A stretch of 64,000 bases of DNA, taken from positions 3,224,001-3,288,000 of the forward strand of contig NZ_CP033219.1 of the NCBI RefSeq assembly GCF_004006175.1, read 5' to 3'. A program made the position numbers and the translations under genes. Under the pieces are notes generated by a model, which made no database searches, was not told the origin of the DNA, and saw nothing but the letters and a program-made list of their open reading frames with translations. Origin of the DNA: Parasedimentitalea marina (GTDB lineage Bacteria > Pseudomonadota > Alphaproteobacteria > Rhodobacterales > Rhodobacteraceae). This document shows, piece after piece, positions 18,716-27,256 of this stretch. Within the stretch, counting starts at the first letter, position 1. Each line of letters starts with the position of its first letter.

Positions 18716-19144
18716 ATGCCCGATACCACCCCCGACAACCCCTTGAAACGCTTTGATATCACCGCGGATCAAATCAACCACGTGGTGACCGCCTTTTATG
18801 CGCAGATCCGCCGACACGCTACTTTGGGGCCCATTTTTGCCAACCATATCGCAGCGACCGACTGGCCCGAGCATGAAGACAAGATCGCCCGTTTCTGGCG
18901 CAATGCGATCCTGCGCGAGAAAAGCTATAACGGCAATCCCATGCGAGAACATCTGACTCGCCCGGATGTCAAAGCCGAACATTTCCCTATGTGGCTGGAT
19001 CTGTTTCATCAGGTGCTGCACGAACAATTACCCGACCATCTGGCGCTGAGCTGGGCTGCACTGGCCGATCGGATTGGCGAGGGTTTTCGAGCGGGCATTG
19101 TCTCTATGCGCCAGCCCAAGGACCAACCGCCAAAGCTATTCTAG
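18716..19144 (+). CDS. Group III truncated hemoglobin
   Basis: A 142-residue heme protein of the trHb3 group, implicated in oxygen or NO/peroxide chemistry. Seen: FYAQIRRHATLGPIFANHI, the DKIARFWRNAILREKSYNG segment, and the HFPMWLDLFHQVLHEQL helix carrying the proximal-region histidine. ATG 18716 gives MPDTTPDNP; an in-frame ATG at 18683 would add 11 residues and cannot be excluded, as neither has a strong Shine-Dalgarno. Divergent from the SDR gene. Confidence 0.9.
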   Translation: MPDTTPDNPLKRFDITADQINHVVTAFYAQIRRHATLGPIFANHIAATDWPEHEDKIARFWRNAILREKSYNGNPMREHLTRPDVKAEHFPMWLDLFHQVLHEQLPDHLALSWAALADRIGEGFRAGIVSMRQPKDQPPKLF

Positions 19145-19170
19145 ACCTCGCTCCCCGACTGTCAGAGCGT

Positions 19171-20160
19171 TCACTCGCTCTTCCCAAACAGCCCGGTCAG
19201 GGCCCGCTTAACCACGGCCCGCACCTTGGGCTTGCGCCCCTCTCCAAACGGCATAGGGCGGCAGACCTCCATTGCGGCGATGCCCACACGCGCCGTCAGC
19301 GCGCCGTTGATCAGCCCCTCGCCAAATCGTCGCGACAGTTTGGACAGGACTGTGCCGCCCAAAACTGGCTCTAGCAGATCATCACCCACCGCAACGGCCC
19401 CGGTGACCACCAGATGGGACAGAACCGCACGGGTTAGCCGCCATGAGCTAAAGAAACCGCCGCGTCCGCCGTAGATCTCGGCCACCTGCCGGATCATCCG
19501 CATCGACGACACCAGCGCCGTCACCACATCTGCCAGCGCCAGCGGCACCAGTGCGGTCACCGTCGCGACCTGACGCGCGGCCCCCTCGACTGTGCGCAAA
19601 GCCGCGGCGTCCAGGGGGACCAGCAGCTCTGCCTCGGTCTGGGTCACCACCGCATCGGCGTCCAGCAGCTCGCCGCGGCGTTCAGCCAGCCGGGCCCGAC
19701 CCCAAGACAGATCATCCCGGCCTGCGTAAAATTTATCCAATTGAAGAGAATAGGTATTTGCAACCTTCAGATCATCGCCGATATCAGCCGCCCGGCGGCG
19801 CAATCCATCCACCCGTTGCAAACGCGCCAGCGCCGCCAGCTCCCGCAGGCCCATCAGCAGAGCCAAACCCAAGGCAACCACCAGCCCAACAGTCACCGCC
19901 CAGCCCAGCACCGGCAACCGGACAATCAAACCAGTGGCGAAATCCCAGGCTGCAACCGATACAACGGCACCAACCAAGGTCGCCACAATACTCCAGAACC
20001 ACCGCACCAACCGCGAGGGTTTTCGCGCAGCCAGTCGCGCCGCCTGTTGCATCGAAGCGTCAGGGGCCGCCTGTGTCAGGTCTGGCACAGTGGGTGCTGC
20101 TGAGACATCCGGCGTTGGGTCCGTCTCCTGGATATCAAACAGCATCGGTTTATTGCTCAT
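19171..20160 (-). CDS. ycjF: YcjF/TIGR01620-type membrane protein (DUF697)
   Basis: A 329-residue inner-membrane protein with two central helices (FWSIVATLVGAVVSVAAWDFATGLIV and LGWAVTVGLVVALGLALLMGL). These are followed by a soluble region with LRRRAADIGDDL and the DUF697 part ending in TARVGIAAMEVCRPMPF. The start ATG at 20158-20160 has GGAG about 8 nt upstream and overlaps the GNAT stop by 4 nt. YcjF usually pairs with the ATPase YcjX, which is two genes upstream here. The cellular role of the pair is unsettled (stress/sigma-54-linked in enterobacteria). Confidence 0.88.
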   Translation of the reverse strand: MSNKPMLFDIQETDPTPDVSAAPTVPDLTQAAPDASMQQAARLAARKPSRLVRWFWSIVATLVGAVVSVAAWDFATGLIVRLPVLGWAVTVGLVVALGLALLMGLRELAALARLQRVDGLRRRAADIGDDLKVANTYSLQLDKFYAGRDDLSWGRARLAERRGELLDADAVVTQTEAELLVPLDAAALRTVEGAARQVATVTALVPLALADVVTALVSSMRMIRQVAEIYGGRGGFFSSWRLTRAVLSHLVVTGAVAVGDDLLEPVLGGTVLSKLSRRFGEGLINGALTARVGIAAMEVCRPMPFGEGRKPKVRAVVKRALTGLFGKSE

Positions 20161-20615
20161 GCCTGATCTCCCGTCGGGCCATCCATCCATTGCAGGAAAA
20201 TATCTGGCAGTGCTTCCTCGTTGCTTGATCCATCACTGCGGCCCACCTCGATAAACCCTTGGCGGTGATAGAAACGCCGCGCGGCCTCATTTGCCTCAAA
20301 CGTCCGCAAGACCAGACGCGGGCTGGAGGCCTTGGCATTGGCCAACAAGGCCCGTCCATGGCCTCGCCCCCGAACTTCGGCCAGCAGATATAGCGAACAG
20401 ACCTCTTCCTGATCCCGCGCGAGAAAGCCAATCACCTGCCCTTGCTCCTGGGCCACGGTGACCCAGCCGCGATCGATCATTGTGCGGCAAAAGCCAACCA
20501 CCTCATCCAGGGTATAAAGGTTTGGCATCCAAGCGGTGTCCTGCTGAAACTGATAGACTATTTCCGCCGTGGCCTGTGCATCAAAAGCCCGCGCCTCGCG
20601 TATAATGCCGCTCAT
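20157..20615 (-). CDS. GNAT family N-acetyltransferase
   Basis: A 152-residue GNAT protein: IIREARAFDAQATAEIVYQF at the start, VIGFLARDQEEVCSLYLLAEVRGRGHGRALL containing the acetyl-CoA pyrophosphate-binding RGRGHGRALL, and LRTFEANEAARRFYHRQGFIEVGR near the end. The ATG at 20613-20615 overlaps the ycjX stop; the gene also overlaps ycjF by 4 nt. Substrate unknown. Being locked between ycjX and ycjF suggests a functional link or at least matched expression. Confidence 0.9.
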   Translation of the reverse strand: MSGIIREARAFDAQATAEIVYQFQQDTAWMPNLYTLDEVVGFCRTMIDRGWVTVAQEQGQVIGFLARDQEEVCSLYLLAEVRGRGHGRALLANAKASSPRLVLRTFEANEAARRFYHRQGFIEVGRSDGSSNEEALPDIFLQWMDGPTGDQA

Positions 20616-22078
20616 AGCAGATCTCCGATCAGGAATTCGGCGGCCCGGTCCAGCCGGATATGCGGCGGGCCGTCTCCTGGTTTCAGAGACAGCTTGGCAG
20701 GTGCAAAGGCCATCGCCTGATAGTCGCCATTCAGCCATTTATCAGCGCCGGTACGCGCCGGTCCCAACAATTGACCGGGGTCATCGGGCAAGGCGCCCGG
20801 ATAGAACGCCGCTTGTTTGCCACTGTCCAGCAAGGTGCCCCGCACGCAGCCCAGGTCGGCCCCATCGTGGTTGCGCAGTTCTTCGGTTGTCGCCCGTAAT
20901 GAGGCCAGCGCCAGAGCCGACGTCTGGGCGCCTGCGAACCTTGCGCGGTCCTGTGCATCGCGTGTCAGGGCCTCGATTATGGCGGTCATCTGAGGGTGCT
21001 GCGTGTGATGCAAATGGTCTGCCTTGGTTGCAGCAAACAGGATTTTCTCAACTCGCTTGCCGCGCAGTATCCGGGACAGCAAGGCGTTGCGGCCTGGACG
21101 GAAAGCGCCAAGAATATCCGCCATTGCATGACGCAGGTCTTCTAGCGCGCGCGGCCCAGAGTGAATTGCGCTCAGCGCATCGACCAGCACCACTTGCCTG
21201 TCAATGCGAGAGAAATGATCACGAAAGAACGGCTGTACAACTTTACGCTTGTAGGCCTCGAACCGGCGCTGCATTTCGCGATGGATTGATCCGCGCTGAG
21301 ACTTACCCTGAAACGGGATCGGCGCAAAGGTCAGCACAGGCGAACCTGCCAGATCTCCAGGCAGCAAGAACCGCCCCGGCGTGCAATCATAGAACCCATC
21401 CTGCCGCGCCGCTGCCAGATAGGATGAAAACGCCTTGGCCAGTGTCTGAGCTACTGTCTCGTCATGGTCAGCACCCGCATCGACTGCTTGCGCCTGCGCC
21501 AGAAAATCGCGCGCAGATCTACGTGGCCTGATCCGCTGCAAAACCTCGGCTGACCAGCTGTCATAGCTTTTGTCCAGCAAGGCCAGATCCAGCAACCATT
21601 CACCCGGATAATCCACGATATCGATATGAACTGTGCGGGGGCCCTGCAGTCCTGCCAGCAACCCGGCAGGCGCAACCTTCAGGCTCAACCGCAACTCGGA
21701 TATCGCGCGTGTGCTTTCAGGCCACTGGGGGTCGGGACCAATCAACTTTGCCAGATGTGTCTCATAATCGAACCGTGGCACGGTGTCGTCCGGTTGCGGC
21801 TGCAAGAACGCCACATTGATCCGCCCATCCCGCACTGCGCTGAGCTGCGTCATACGACCTCGGTTCAGCAGATTGGCCACCAATGCCGTGATAAACACTG
21901 TCTTGCCCGACCGCGCCAGACCGGTCACGCCCAGCCGGATTGTTGGCTCAAATAGTCGCTCCGACACAGAATCGCTCACCCGCTCAATCCCGCGCGCAAC
22001 CCCGTCGGCAAATGAAGAAATCACCAAAATCGCGTCCCGTCCCAATACCCTACCAAAAATATAGGCAGGCAGGGTCAT
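20612..22078 (-). CDS. ycjX: YcjX-like P-loop NTPase
   Basis: A roughly 488-residue ATPase/GTPase-like protein of the YcjX family (DUF463). The Walker A motif TGLARSGKTVFI lies near the N terminus. Also present: VHIDIVDYPGEWLLDLALL (Walker B-like), a VVLVDALSAIHSGP segment and LFAATKADHLHH (NKxD-like, here TKAD). The ATG 22076-22078 is given; a GTG at 22022-22024 (VISSFADGVARG) matches the usual family start better but lacks a clear Shine-Dalgarno. First gene of ycjX-GNAT-ycjF, divergent from truA. Confidence 0.88.
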   Translation of the reverse strand: MTLPAYIFGRVLGRDAILVISSFADGVARGIERVSDSVSERLFEPTIRLGVTGLARSGKTVFITALVANLLNRGRMTQLSAVRDGRINVAFLQPQPDDTVPRFDYETHLAKLIGPDPQWPESTRAISELRLSLKVAPAGLLAGLQGPRTVHIDIVDYPGEWLLDLALLDKSYDSWSAEVLQRIRPRRSARDFLAQAQAVDAGADHDETVAQTLAKAFSSYLAAARQDGFYDCTPGRFLLPGDLAGSPVLTFAPIPFQGKSQRGSIHREMQRRFEAYKRKVVQPFFRDHFSRIDRQVVLVDALSAIHSGPRALEDLRHAMADILGAFRPGRNALLSRILRGKRVEKILFAATKADHLHHTQHPQMTAIIEALTRDAQDRARFAGAQTSALALASLRATTEELRNHDGADLGCVRGTLLDSGKQAAFYPGALPDDPGQLLGPARTGADKWLNGDYQAMAFAPAKLSLKPGDGPPHIRLDRAAEFLIGDLL

Positions 22079-22149
22079 CCTTACCAGTGCCAATCTTCCT
22101 GTAAAGACAGGGCTTGTGCGGGCCCCTCTGGCACGCTAGTTGCGCCGCC

Positions 22150-22917
22150 ATGCCGCGTTATGCTTTGAAAGTCGAATATCAGGGGGCGCCTTTTGCCGGT
22201 TGGCAGCGCCAGAAAGATCAGCCCTCGGTGCAGGGTGCGATCGAGCATGCCCTGGCGAAACTCGAACCCGGACCTCATACGATTGCCGCCGCCGGACGCA
22301 CAGATGCAGGGGTGCACGCGCTAGGTCAGGTCGCGCATTGCGATCTGACACGCGACTGGGATCCTTTTCGCCTGTCCGAGGCGCTAAACTACCACCTGAA
22401 ACCCGCCCCGGTGGCTATCACTGCCTGTGTTCAGGTTGCTGACGACTGGCACGCCCGGTTTTCTGCATTGGAACGGCAGTACCTGTTTCGCATCCTGACC
22501 CGCCGCGCCCCTGTCACCCATGAGGAGGGCCAGGTCTGGCAGCTTAAAAATGACCTGGACGTCAATGCCATGCAGGCCGCAGCGGATCTGCTGATCGGGC
22601 GGCATGATTTCACCACCTTCCGCTCAACCATTTGTCAGGCCGAAAGCCCGGTCAAAACCCTGGACGAGCTGCGGGTCGAGCGGGTGAGCGGCTTTTCCGG
22701 TCCGGAAATCCACTTTCACGTCCGCGCCCGCAGTTTTCTCCACAATCAAGTGCGCAGCTTTGTTGGCACATTGGAGCGGGTCGGCGCCGGGTCATGGTCC
22801 CCCCAGGATGTCGGCGACGCCTTGGCCGCCTGCGACCGCGCCGCCTGTGGCCCTGTTTGCCCCGGCCACGGGCTGTACCTGGCCCGGGTGATCTATCCCG
22901 AACCAGTGTTCGACTGA
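22150..22917 (+). CDS. truA: tRNA pseudouridine(38-40) synthase
   Basis: Converts uridines 38-40 of the tRNA anticodon stem to pseudouridine. 255 residues. The catalytic aspartate is in [15 protein letters not shown]. Also seen: [18 protein letters not shown] at the start, HDFTTFRS, and the C-terminal [27 protein letters not shown] 22150 ([10 protein letters not shown]) is the family start. Confidence 0.96.
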   Translation: MPRYALKVEYQGAPFAGWQRQKDQPSVQGAIEHALAKLEPGPHTIAAAGRTDAGVHALGQVAHCDLTRDWDPFRLSEALNYHLKPAPVAITACVQVADDWHARFSALERQYLFRILTRRAPVTHEEGQVWQLKNDLDVNAMQAAADLLIGRHDFTTFRSTICQAESPVKTLDELRVERVSGFSGPEIHFHVRARSFLHNQVRSFVGTLERVGAGSWSPQDVGDALAACDRAACGPVCPGHGLYLARVIYPEPVFD

Positions 22918-23132
22918 TCAGCCGGCCCAATCAGCAAGGACCAGGGCCCGATTAGGTTACTCTTGCACAGATTGTACCGCCAGAAATTCGACCTAGACCT
23001 ATAGGCGCCTGCAAGAATTGCCTTCGGCCACAGCCCACCTAAGTGATACCCTGACCCTACAGTTGACCAAGTGGGGATCAGGCTGAGGACCCTCAGCCCA
23101 TACAACATGGGATCGCAACTAAAGGTGCAACA

Positions 23133-23756
23133 ATGCCCGATGACCTTCAAACCCTCGAGAGAAAAGTCCAAAACCTGGAGAAACAGCTGGTCGAGCAAAG
23201 CAAACTGTCAGAACAGAGGTTTGAGAAAAACAAACACAATATCAAGGACGTCTTATTCCAAAACGACAAAATGCTGGCCGCCAAGCTGAAAGCAAACCAA
23301 CAGGAAGACGCCAAGCGAACGGCCGCGATCGAACAACAGGCCGATCAATCCGCCAAGAACGTTCAAACGCTCGTCAAGAAATTCAGTGAGATCGACGGCC
23401 ACTTAAAAGCCACCGACTCGCAGATCAAAGCCAATACTGGCGACACTGAAGGCAATCGTCAGGCGCTGATCCGGGCTCGTAAATATGTCGACACCGAAGT
23501 CCAGGGCATCGCGTCTCAAGTCAAAGCCAACGCACATGAGGCCGAGGAAAACCGTCAGGCCCTTGTCCGGGCACGTAAATATGTCGATGACCATGACAGC
23601 TCGTTAGAAAAGAAGATCGATGAACTCAAAAAAGTCATTTCGGAAATGGAAAAAAGGCACGTCAAACTGGTCGACACCCAGATCAAGAATTACGACAAAC
23701 TGATCCGCAAAGTCATATCGCAAGAGGTGGCCAAGGTGGCCAAAGGCAAACGATAA
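23133..23756 (+). CDS. Hypothetical coiled-coil protein with an internal 32-residue repeat
   Basis: A 207-residue, highly charged, helical protein without signal peptide or membrane segment. Residues 1-35 (LQTLERKVQNLEKQLVEQ) and 155-200 (LEKKIDELKKVISEMEKR) look like coiled coils. Residues 97-120 and 129-152 are near-identical copies with NRQAL(I/V)RARKYVD at their ends, giving a 32-residue period. The start is supported by AAAGGTG 5 nt upstream. It stands alone, 215 nt after truA. No homologous family is recognised; a structural or tail-fibre-like role is only a guess. Confidence 0.7.
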   Translation: MPDDLQTLERKVQNLEKQLVEQSKLSEQRFEKNKHNIKDVLFQNDKMLAAKLKANQQEDAKRTAAIEQQADQSAKNVQTLVKKFSEIDGHLKATDSQIKANTGDTEGNRQALIRARKYVDTEVQGIASQVKANAHEAEENRQALVRARKYVDDHDSSLEKKIDELKKVISEMEKRHVKLVDTQIKNYDKLIRKVISQEVAKVAKGKR

Positions 23757-23838
23757 TAAAACGGCCTGATGGCTGACGTCGCCGCCAGCGGACCTTGTCC
23801 CCGGTTGGTCCTAGATCCAACCAACCGAGGACCACTGG

Positions 23839-25074
23839 CTACATCTTTTCCTGGGTGTATTTTTTCAGCTCGACCCGCGCCACTTGACGCCGGTGCACCG
23901 CATCCGGCCCATCCGCCAGTCGCAGTGTCCGCACATGGGTCCAGGCCTGGGCCAATGGGGTATCCTGTGAAATCCCCTGACCGCCAAACATCTGCACCGC
24001 CTCATCGATCACTTTCAACGCCACCCGCGGCGCCACCACCTTGATCTGAGAAATCCACGGCGCCGCTGCACGCGCGTCGCCCTGATCCATGTACCAGGCA
24101 GCTTTCAGACATAGCAGCCGCGCCATCTCGATTTCCATTCGGCATTCGGCGATGATGTCGTAGTTGGCCCCTAGCTGCGCCAGCTTCTTGCCAAAAGCTT
24201 CACGCGCCAGGGATCGACGGCACATCTGCTCCAGTGCAATTTCCGCCTGACCAATGGCGCGCATACAGTGATGGATGCGCCCTGGGCCCAACCGGCCCTG
24301 AGCAATCTCAAATCCGCGCCCTTCGCCGAGTAGAATATTTTCCGCCGGCACCCGGACATCTGTGAACCGAAGATGCATATGTCCATGCGGCGCGTCATCA
24401 TGCCCATAGACCTGCATTGGCCGCAGTACCTCGATCCCCGCAGTGCCTGCAGCCACCACAATCATCGATTGGCGCTGGTGTTTGGGCAATTCCTCACCCG
24501 CCGTCTTCACCATGACGATATAGACCTTGCAGCGCGGATCCCCGGCGCCACTGGCCCACCACTTCTCTCCGTTCAGCACATAGTCGTCCCCATCGCGCAG
24601 GCAGGACATCGCGACATTTGTCGCATCCGAACTGGCGACATCCGGCTCGGTCATCAGATAGGCCGATCGGATCTCACCGGCCAAAAGTGGCTTCAACCAC
24701 TTCTGTTTCATCGCGTCCGAGCCGTAGCGCTCAAACACCTCCATATTGCCAGTATCCGGAGCCGAGCAATTAAAGACCTCAGCCCCCAGCGGTGTCTTGC
24801 CCATCTGTTCCGCAAAATAGGCGTATTCCACAGTGCTCAGGCCAATACCCCTGTCACTGTCCGTCAACCAAAAGTTCCACAGCCCCGCCGCCTTGGCTTT
24901 GGCCTTCAACCCCTCCAGGATTTCGGCCTGACGCGCGGTATATTGCCAGCGATCGCCTGTGTTGATTTCTGCGTGATAAGCGTCTTCCAGCGGCATCACC
25001 TCATCCCGGATCATGGCCGTCACCCGATCCAGTAATGCGCGGGTCTCCTCCCGCACGCTAAAATTCATATCCAT
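23839..25074 (-). CDS. Acyl-CoA dehydrogenase family protein
   Basis: FAD-dependent alpha,beta-dehydrogenation of an acyl-CoA; 411 residues. The flavin and substrate motifs are clear: AYLMTEPDVASSDATN, YVLNGEKWWASGAGDPRCK, GRIHHCMRAIGQAEIALEQM, the AREAFGKKLAQL segment, and the C-terminal MFGGQGISQDTPLAQAWTHVRTLRLADGPDAVHRRQVAR. This pattern resembles the ACAD10/11-like or CaiA-like branch more than short-chain ACADs. ATG 25074 follows GGAGG (spacing 9); a second ATG lies two codons later. It is on the same strand as gcvH-GS-Rieske but is separated by 244 nt with strong hairpins, so it may be its own transcript. Confidence 0.92.
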   Translation of the reverse strand: MDMNFSVREETRALLDRVTAMIRDEVMPLEDAYHAEINTGDRWQYTARQAEILEGLKAKAKAAGLWNFWLTDSDRGIGLSTVEYAYFAEQMGKTPLGAEVFNCSAPDTGNMEVFERYGSDAMKQKWLKPLLAGEIRSAYLMTEPDVASSDATNVAMSCLRDGDDYVLNGEKWWASGAGDPRCKVYIVMVKTAGEELPKHQRQSMIVVAAGTAGIEVLRPMQVYGHDDAPHGHMHLRFTDVRVPAENILLGEGRGFEIAQGRLGPGRIHHCMRAIGQAEIALEQMCRRSLAREAFGKKLAQLGANYDIIAECRMEIEMARLLCLKAAWYMDQGDARAAAPWISQIKVVAPRVALKVIDEAVQMFGGQGISQDTPLAQAWTHVRTLRLADGPDAVHRRQVARVELKKYTQEKM

Positions 25075-25187
25075 CTGGACCTGCCTCCCAACTGCCGCGT
25101 CTATCTTACCTGAAACCATGTCCCAGACCCGCGCCGCTTGTCCACCTGAGTGACGACACGTAACATCGCAAATCAAACTCCCTCGTT

Positions 25188-25276
25188 CATCTGGCCATAA
25201 ATATCCCTGCCAGAGGCCCGCCCCTTTGTTTACCAAAGGGGTCAGAAATACAGCGGCGGGCCCAGTTGGGCCCGCC
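25188..25276. terminator. Repeat element plus two strong hairpins between gcvH-like and acyl-CoA dehydrogenase genes
   Basis: Repeat core CATCTGGCCATAAATATCCC at 25188-25207, hairpin CCCCTTTG/CAAAGGGG at 25221-25241 and hairpin GGCGGGCCCA/TGGGCCCGCC at 25255-25276. The latter lies 43 nt past the gcvH-like stop and probably ends that transcript. Confidence 0.6.
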
Positions 25277-25318
25277 TCCATTCTTTCACTCTAAACCGGA
25301 TGATCCCGACAAAATTCG

Positions 25319-25678
25319 TCAGCCGACAAATTTCTGGTACTCGGCCTCGTCCATATAATCTTCCATCACCGACAAATCCGAGGCTTTGATCTTAAAGAAC
25401 CAGGCCCCGCCCTGGGCATCCTCATTGACCAATCCAGGTGTGCTGGTCAGGCTCTCGTTGACCTCAACAATCTCGCCGTCCAGCGGCGACAGAATATCCG
25501 AGGCGGCTTTGACGGATTCAATCACCACAACTTCCTCATCCTTGGTGACTTCCATGCCGGCTTCTGGCAGTTCGATGAACACAACATCGCCCAGTTGCTC
25601 GGCAGCGTGTGCGGTGATGCCAACGATGATCAAATCGCCTTCAGGCAGTAGCCATTCATGTTCTTCGGTGAATTTCAT
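25319..25678 (-). CDS. gcvH: GcvH-like lipoyl carrier protein, without gcvT/gcvP neighbours
   Basis: A 119-residue lipoyl-domain protein of glycine cleavage H type, which carries the aminomethyl intermediate on a lipoyl-lysine. The lipoylation site is Lys57 in VVIESVKAASD; the flanking GDVVFIELPEAG and GAWFFKIK strands are canonical. It could be the housekeeping GcvH, but the T and P proteins are not nearby. Instead it follows a glutamine-synthetase-like gene by 102 nt and a Rieske oxygenase. No glycine riboswitch-like structure is seen upstream. Strong hairpins follow it. A dedicated role in the neighbouring pathway is possible but unproven. Confidence 0.88.
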   Translation of the reverse strand: MKFTEEHEWLLPEGDLIIVGITAHAAEQLGDVVFIELPEAGMEVTKDEEVVVIESVKAASDILSPLDGEIVEVNESLTSTPGLVNEDAQGGAWFFKIKASDLSVMEDYMDEAEYQKFVG

Positions 25679-25780
25679 TTTCTGTGTCCCTTTGACCCAA
25701 GGATTTTATGTTGCGACAAGCTAACAATCGCACTGACGCCATTCAAGCGGCAAACAGGCTAAGCACCCTGTGACCCACAG

Positions 25781-27232
25781 TCAGTAGAGGTTAAAATATT
25801 CCGCCTGCTCCCACTCGCTGACCGTGTTTAGATAGCGGTTCCACTCAAAACGTTTGAGATGCAAAAGGTAGTCCACAAACTCGTCGCCAAGCGACTGACG
25901 GAACAAGGGCGAGAGTTCAAAGGCCTGCAGCGCATCCCCCAAGGAGCGCGGCAATTGGCGTCCGTCCCCATCATAAGGTGACACTGTCGGAGCCGGGGCG
26001 ACACGGCCATTGGCGATGCCCTCTGATCCAGCAATCAGCTGGGCCGCCAGCGCATAATATGGATTGGCAGAACAGTCCGGCGCGCGGTTTTCGACCCGGC
26101 TGGCGCTGTCACCCTCTAGCAGCAGTGCACGCAACATGGCACCGCGGTTGTCCTCGCCCCACTGAATTTTGTTCGGGGCCAGTTGGAACGGCAGATATCG
26201 CTTATAACTGTTCACACTTGGCGCGATCATAACCGAGGCGGCAGCGGCGTGTTTCAGCAAGCCAGCGATCCAGCCACTGGCCTGCGGTGTTAACCCGCCC
26301 CCCTCGTCCGGCATGAACAGATTACGGCCAGTGTTCAGATCCAACAGCGACTGGTGGATATGCCAACCATTGGCACAGGTGTTTTCAAGGCGCGGTTTAG
26401 CCATGAAACTGGCGTGCAGCCCGCGCGCCGCGCAGACCTGCTTAACCAGTGTGCGAAACATCACCATGGCGTCGGCCTGGGTCATCGGATCGGCGGGGTC
26501 AAAGGTGAACTCAACCTGACTAGGCCCCATTTCCACCTCGACCGAGCGCACCGCCAGCCCCAGAGATTGCGCATTTCGGCGCAGATCATCAAGAATGGGT
26601 TCCAGTTCACCATAGCGGGTTTCGGTCAAAAACTGATAGCCCTGCGCCAGATTGCGGGTCTCGATCGGGGTACCAGGGGCGCCGGATTGGTGATGCCCGG
26701 TGGCCCCATCAATCCGGTCAAAGACGTGAAACTCAACCTCCAGCCCAACCACCGCTGCCATGCCCTGATCCGCCAACCGGTCCATAGCGCTGCGCAACAC
26801 CTGCCGTGAGCTGAACGGCACCGGGCCACCACTGCGAGTGACCACGTCACAAAAGATCCAGGCCGAATGCGGCGACCAGGGCAAGACCCGAAAGGTATCC
26901 GGACAGGGCACCAGCAAAACATCCCCCGCCCCCTGCATTGGCCCGGCATCTTTTCCGCCTGAAGACGACCACACATCAAAAGCAGTGCGGTGCGAGGTGT
27001 CTTTCAGCAGCAGCGTTGACGGCACTGCCATCCCGGCGTCAAACACCGAAGCAAAGGCATTGGCGACGATGGTCTTACCGCGCAAAATGCCATGCTGATC
27101 AACGAACAACACCCGCACAGTTTCGATGCCCTTGGACTGTACCAGCGCCACCAGCTCTGCCGCTTTGGCACGATCTTCTGCTGACAAAAGGCCCATTTGG
27201 GCTAGCTTACCGGCCTTGAATTCATTCCGCAT
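25781..27232 (-). CDS. Glutamine synthetase family protein (gamma-glutamyl-amide ligase-like)
   Basis: A 483-residue class I glutamine synthetase relative. It has the N-terminal beta-Grasp (ETVRVLFVDQHGILRGKTI) and the catalytic domain with GLEVEFHVFDR, VEVEMGPSQVEFTF, NGWHIHQSL, APSVNSYKRYLPFQLAPNKIQWGEDNRGAM and ENRAPDCSANPYYALAA. The adenylylation-loop tyrosine of GlnA is not evident. The family includes gamma-glutamylpolyamine and gamma-glutamylanilide synthetases. It starts 24 nt after the Rieske oxygenase stop (GGGAG upstream of ATG), so the two are co-expressed. I infer an amine-activating ligase rather than ammonia assimilation. Confidence 0.9.
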   Translation of the reverse strand: MRNEFKAGKLAQMGLLSAEDRAKAAELVALVQSKGIETVRVLFVDQHGILRGKTIVANAFASVFDAGMAVPSTLLLKDTSHRTAFDVWSSSGGKDAGPMQGAGDVLLVPCPDTFRVLPWSPHSAWIFCDVVTRSGGPVPFSSRQVLRSAMDRLADQGMAAVVGLEVEFHVFDRIDGATGHHQSGAPGTPIETRNLAQGYQFLTETRYGELEPILDDLRRNAQSLGLAVRSVEVEMGPSQVEFTFDPADPMTQADAMVMFRTLVKQVCAARGLHASFMAKPRLENTCANGWHIHQSLLDLNTGRNLFMPDEGGGLTPQASGWIAGLLKHAAAASVMIAPSVNSYKRYLPFQLAPNKIQWGEDNRGAMLRALLLEGDSASRVENRAPDCSANPYYALAAQLIAGSEGIANGRVAPAPTVSPYDGDGRQLPRSLGDALQAFELSPLFRQSLGDEFVDYLLHLKRFEWNRYLNTVSEWEQAEYFNLY

Positions 27233-27256
27233 GCTGCGCTCCCTGCAGTAAATGCT

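Noticed and set aside
25679-25780. Possible glycine riboswitch upstream of the GcvH-like gene
   Set aside because: The 102 nt show no paired aptamer-like stems or conserved core.
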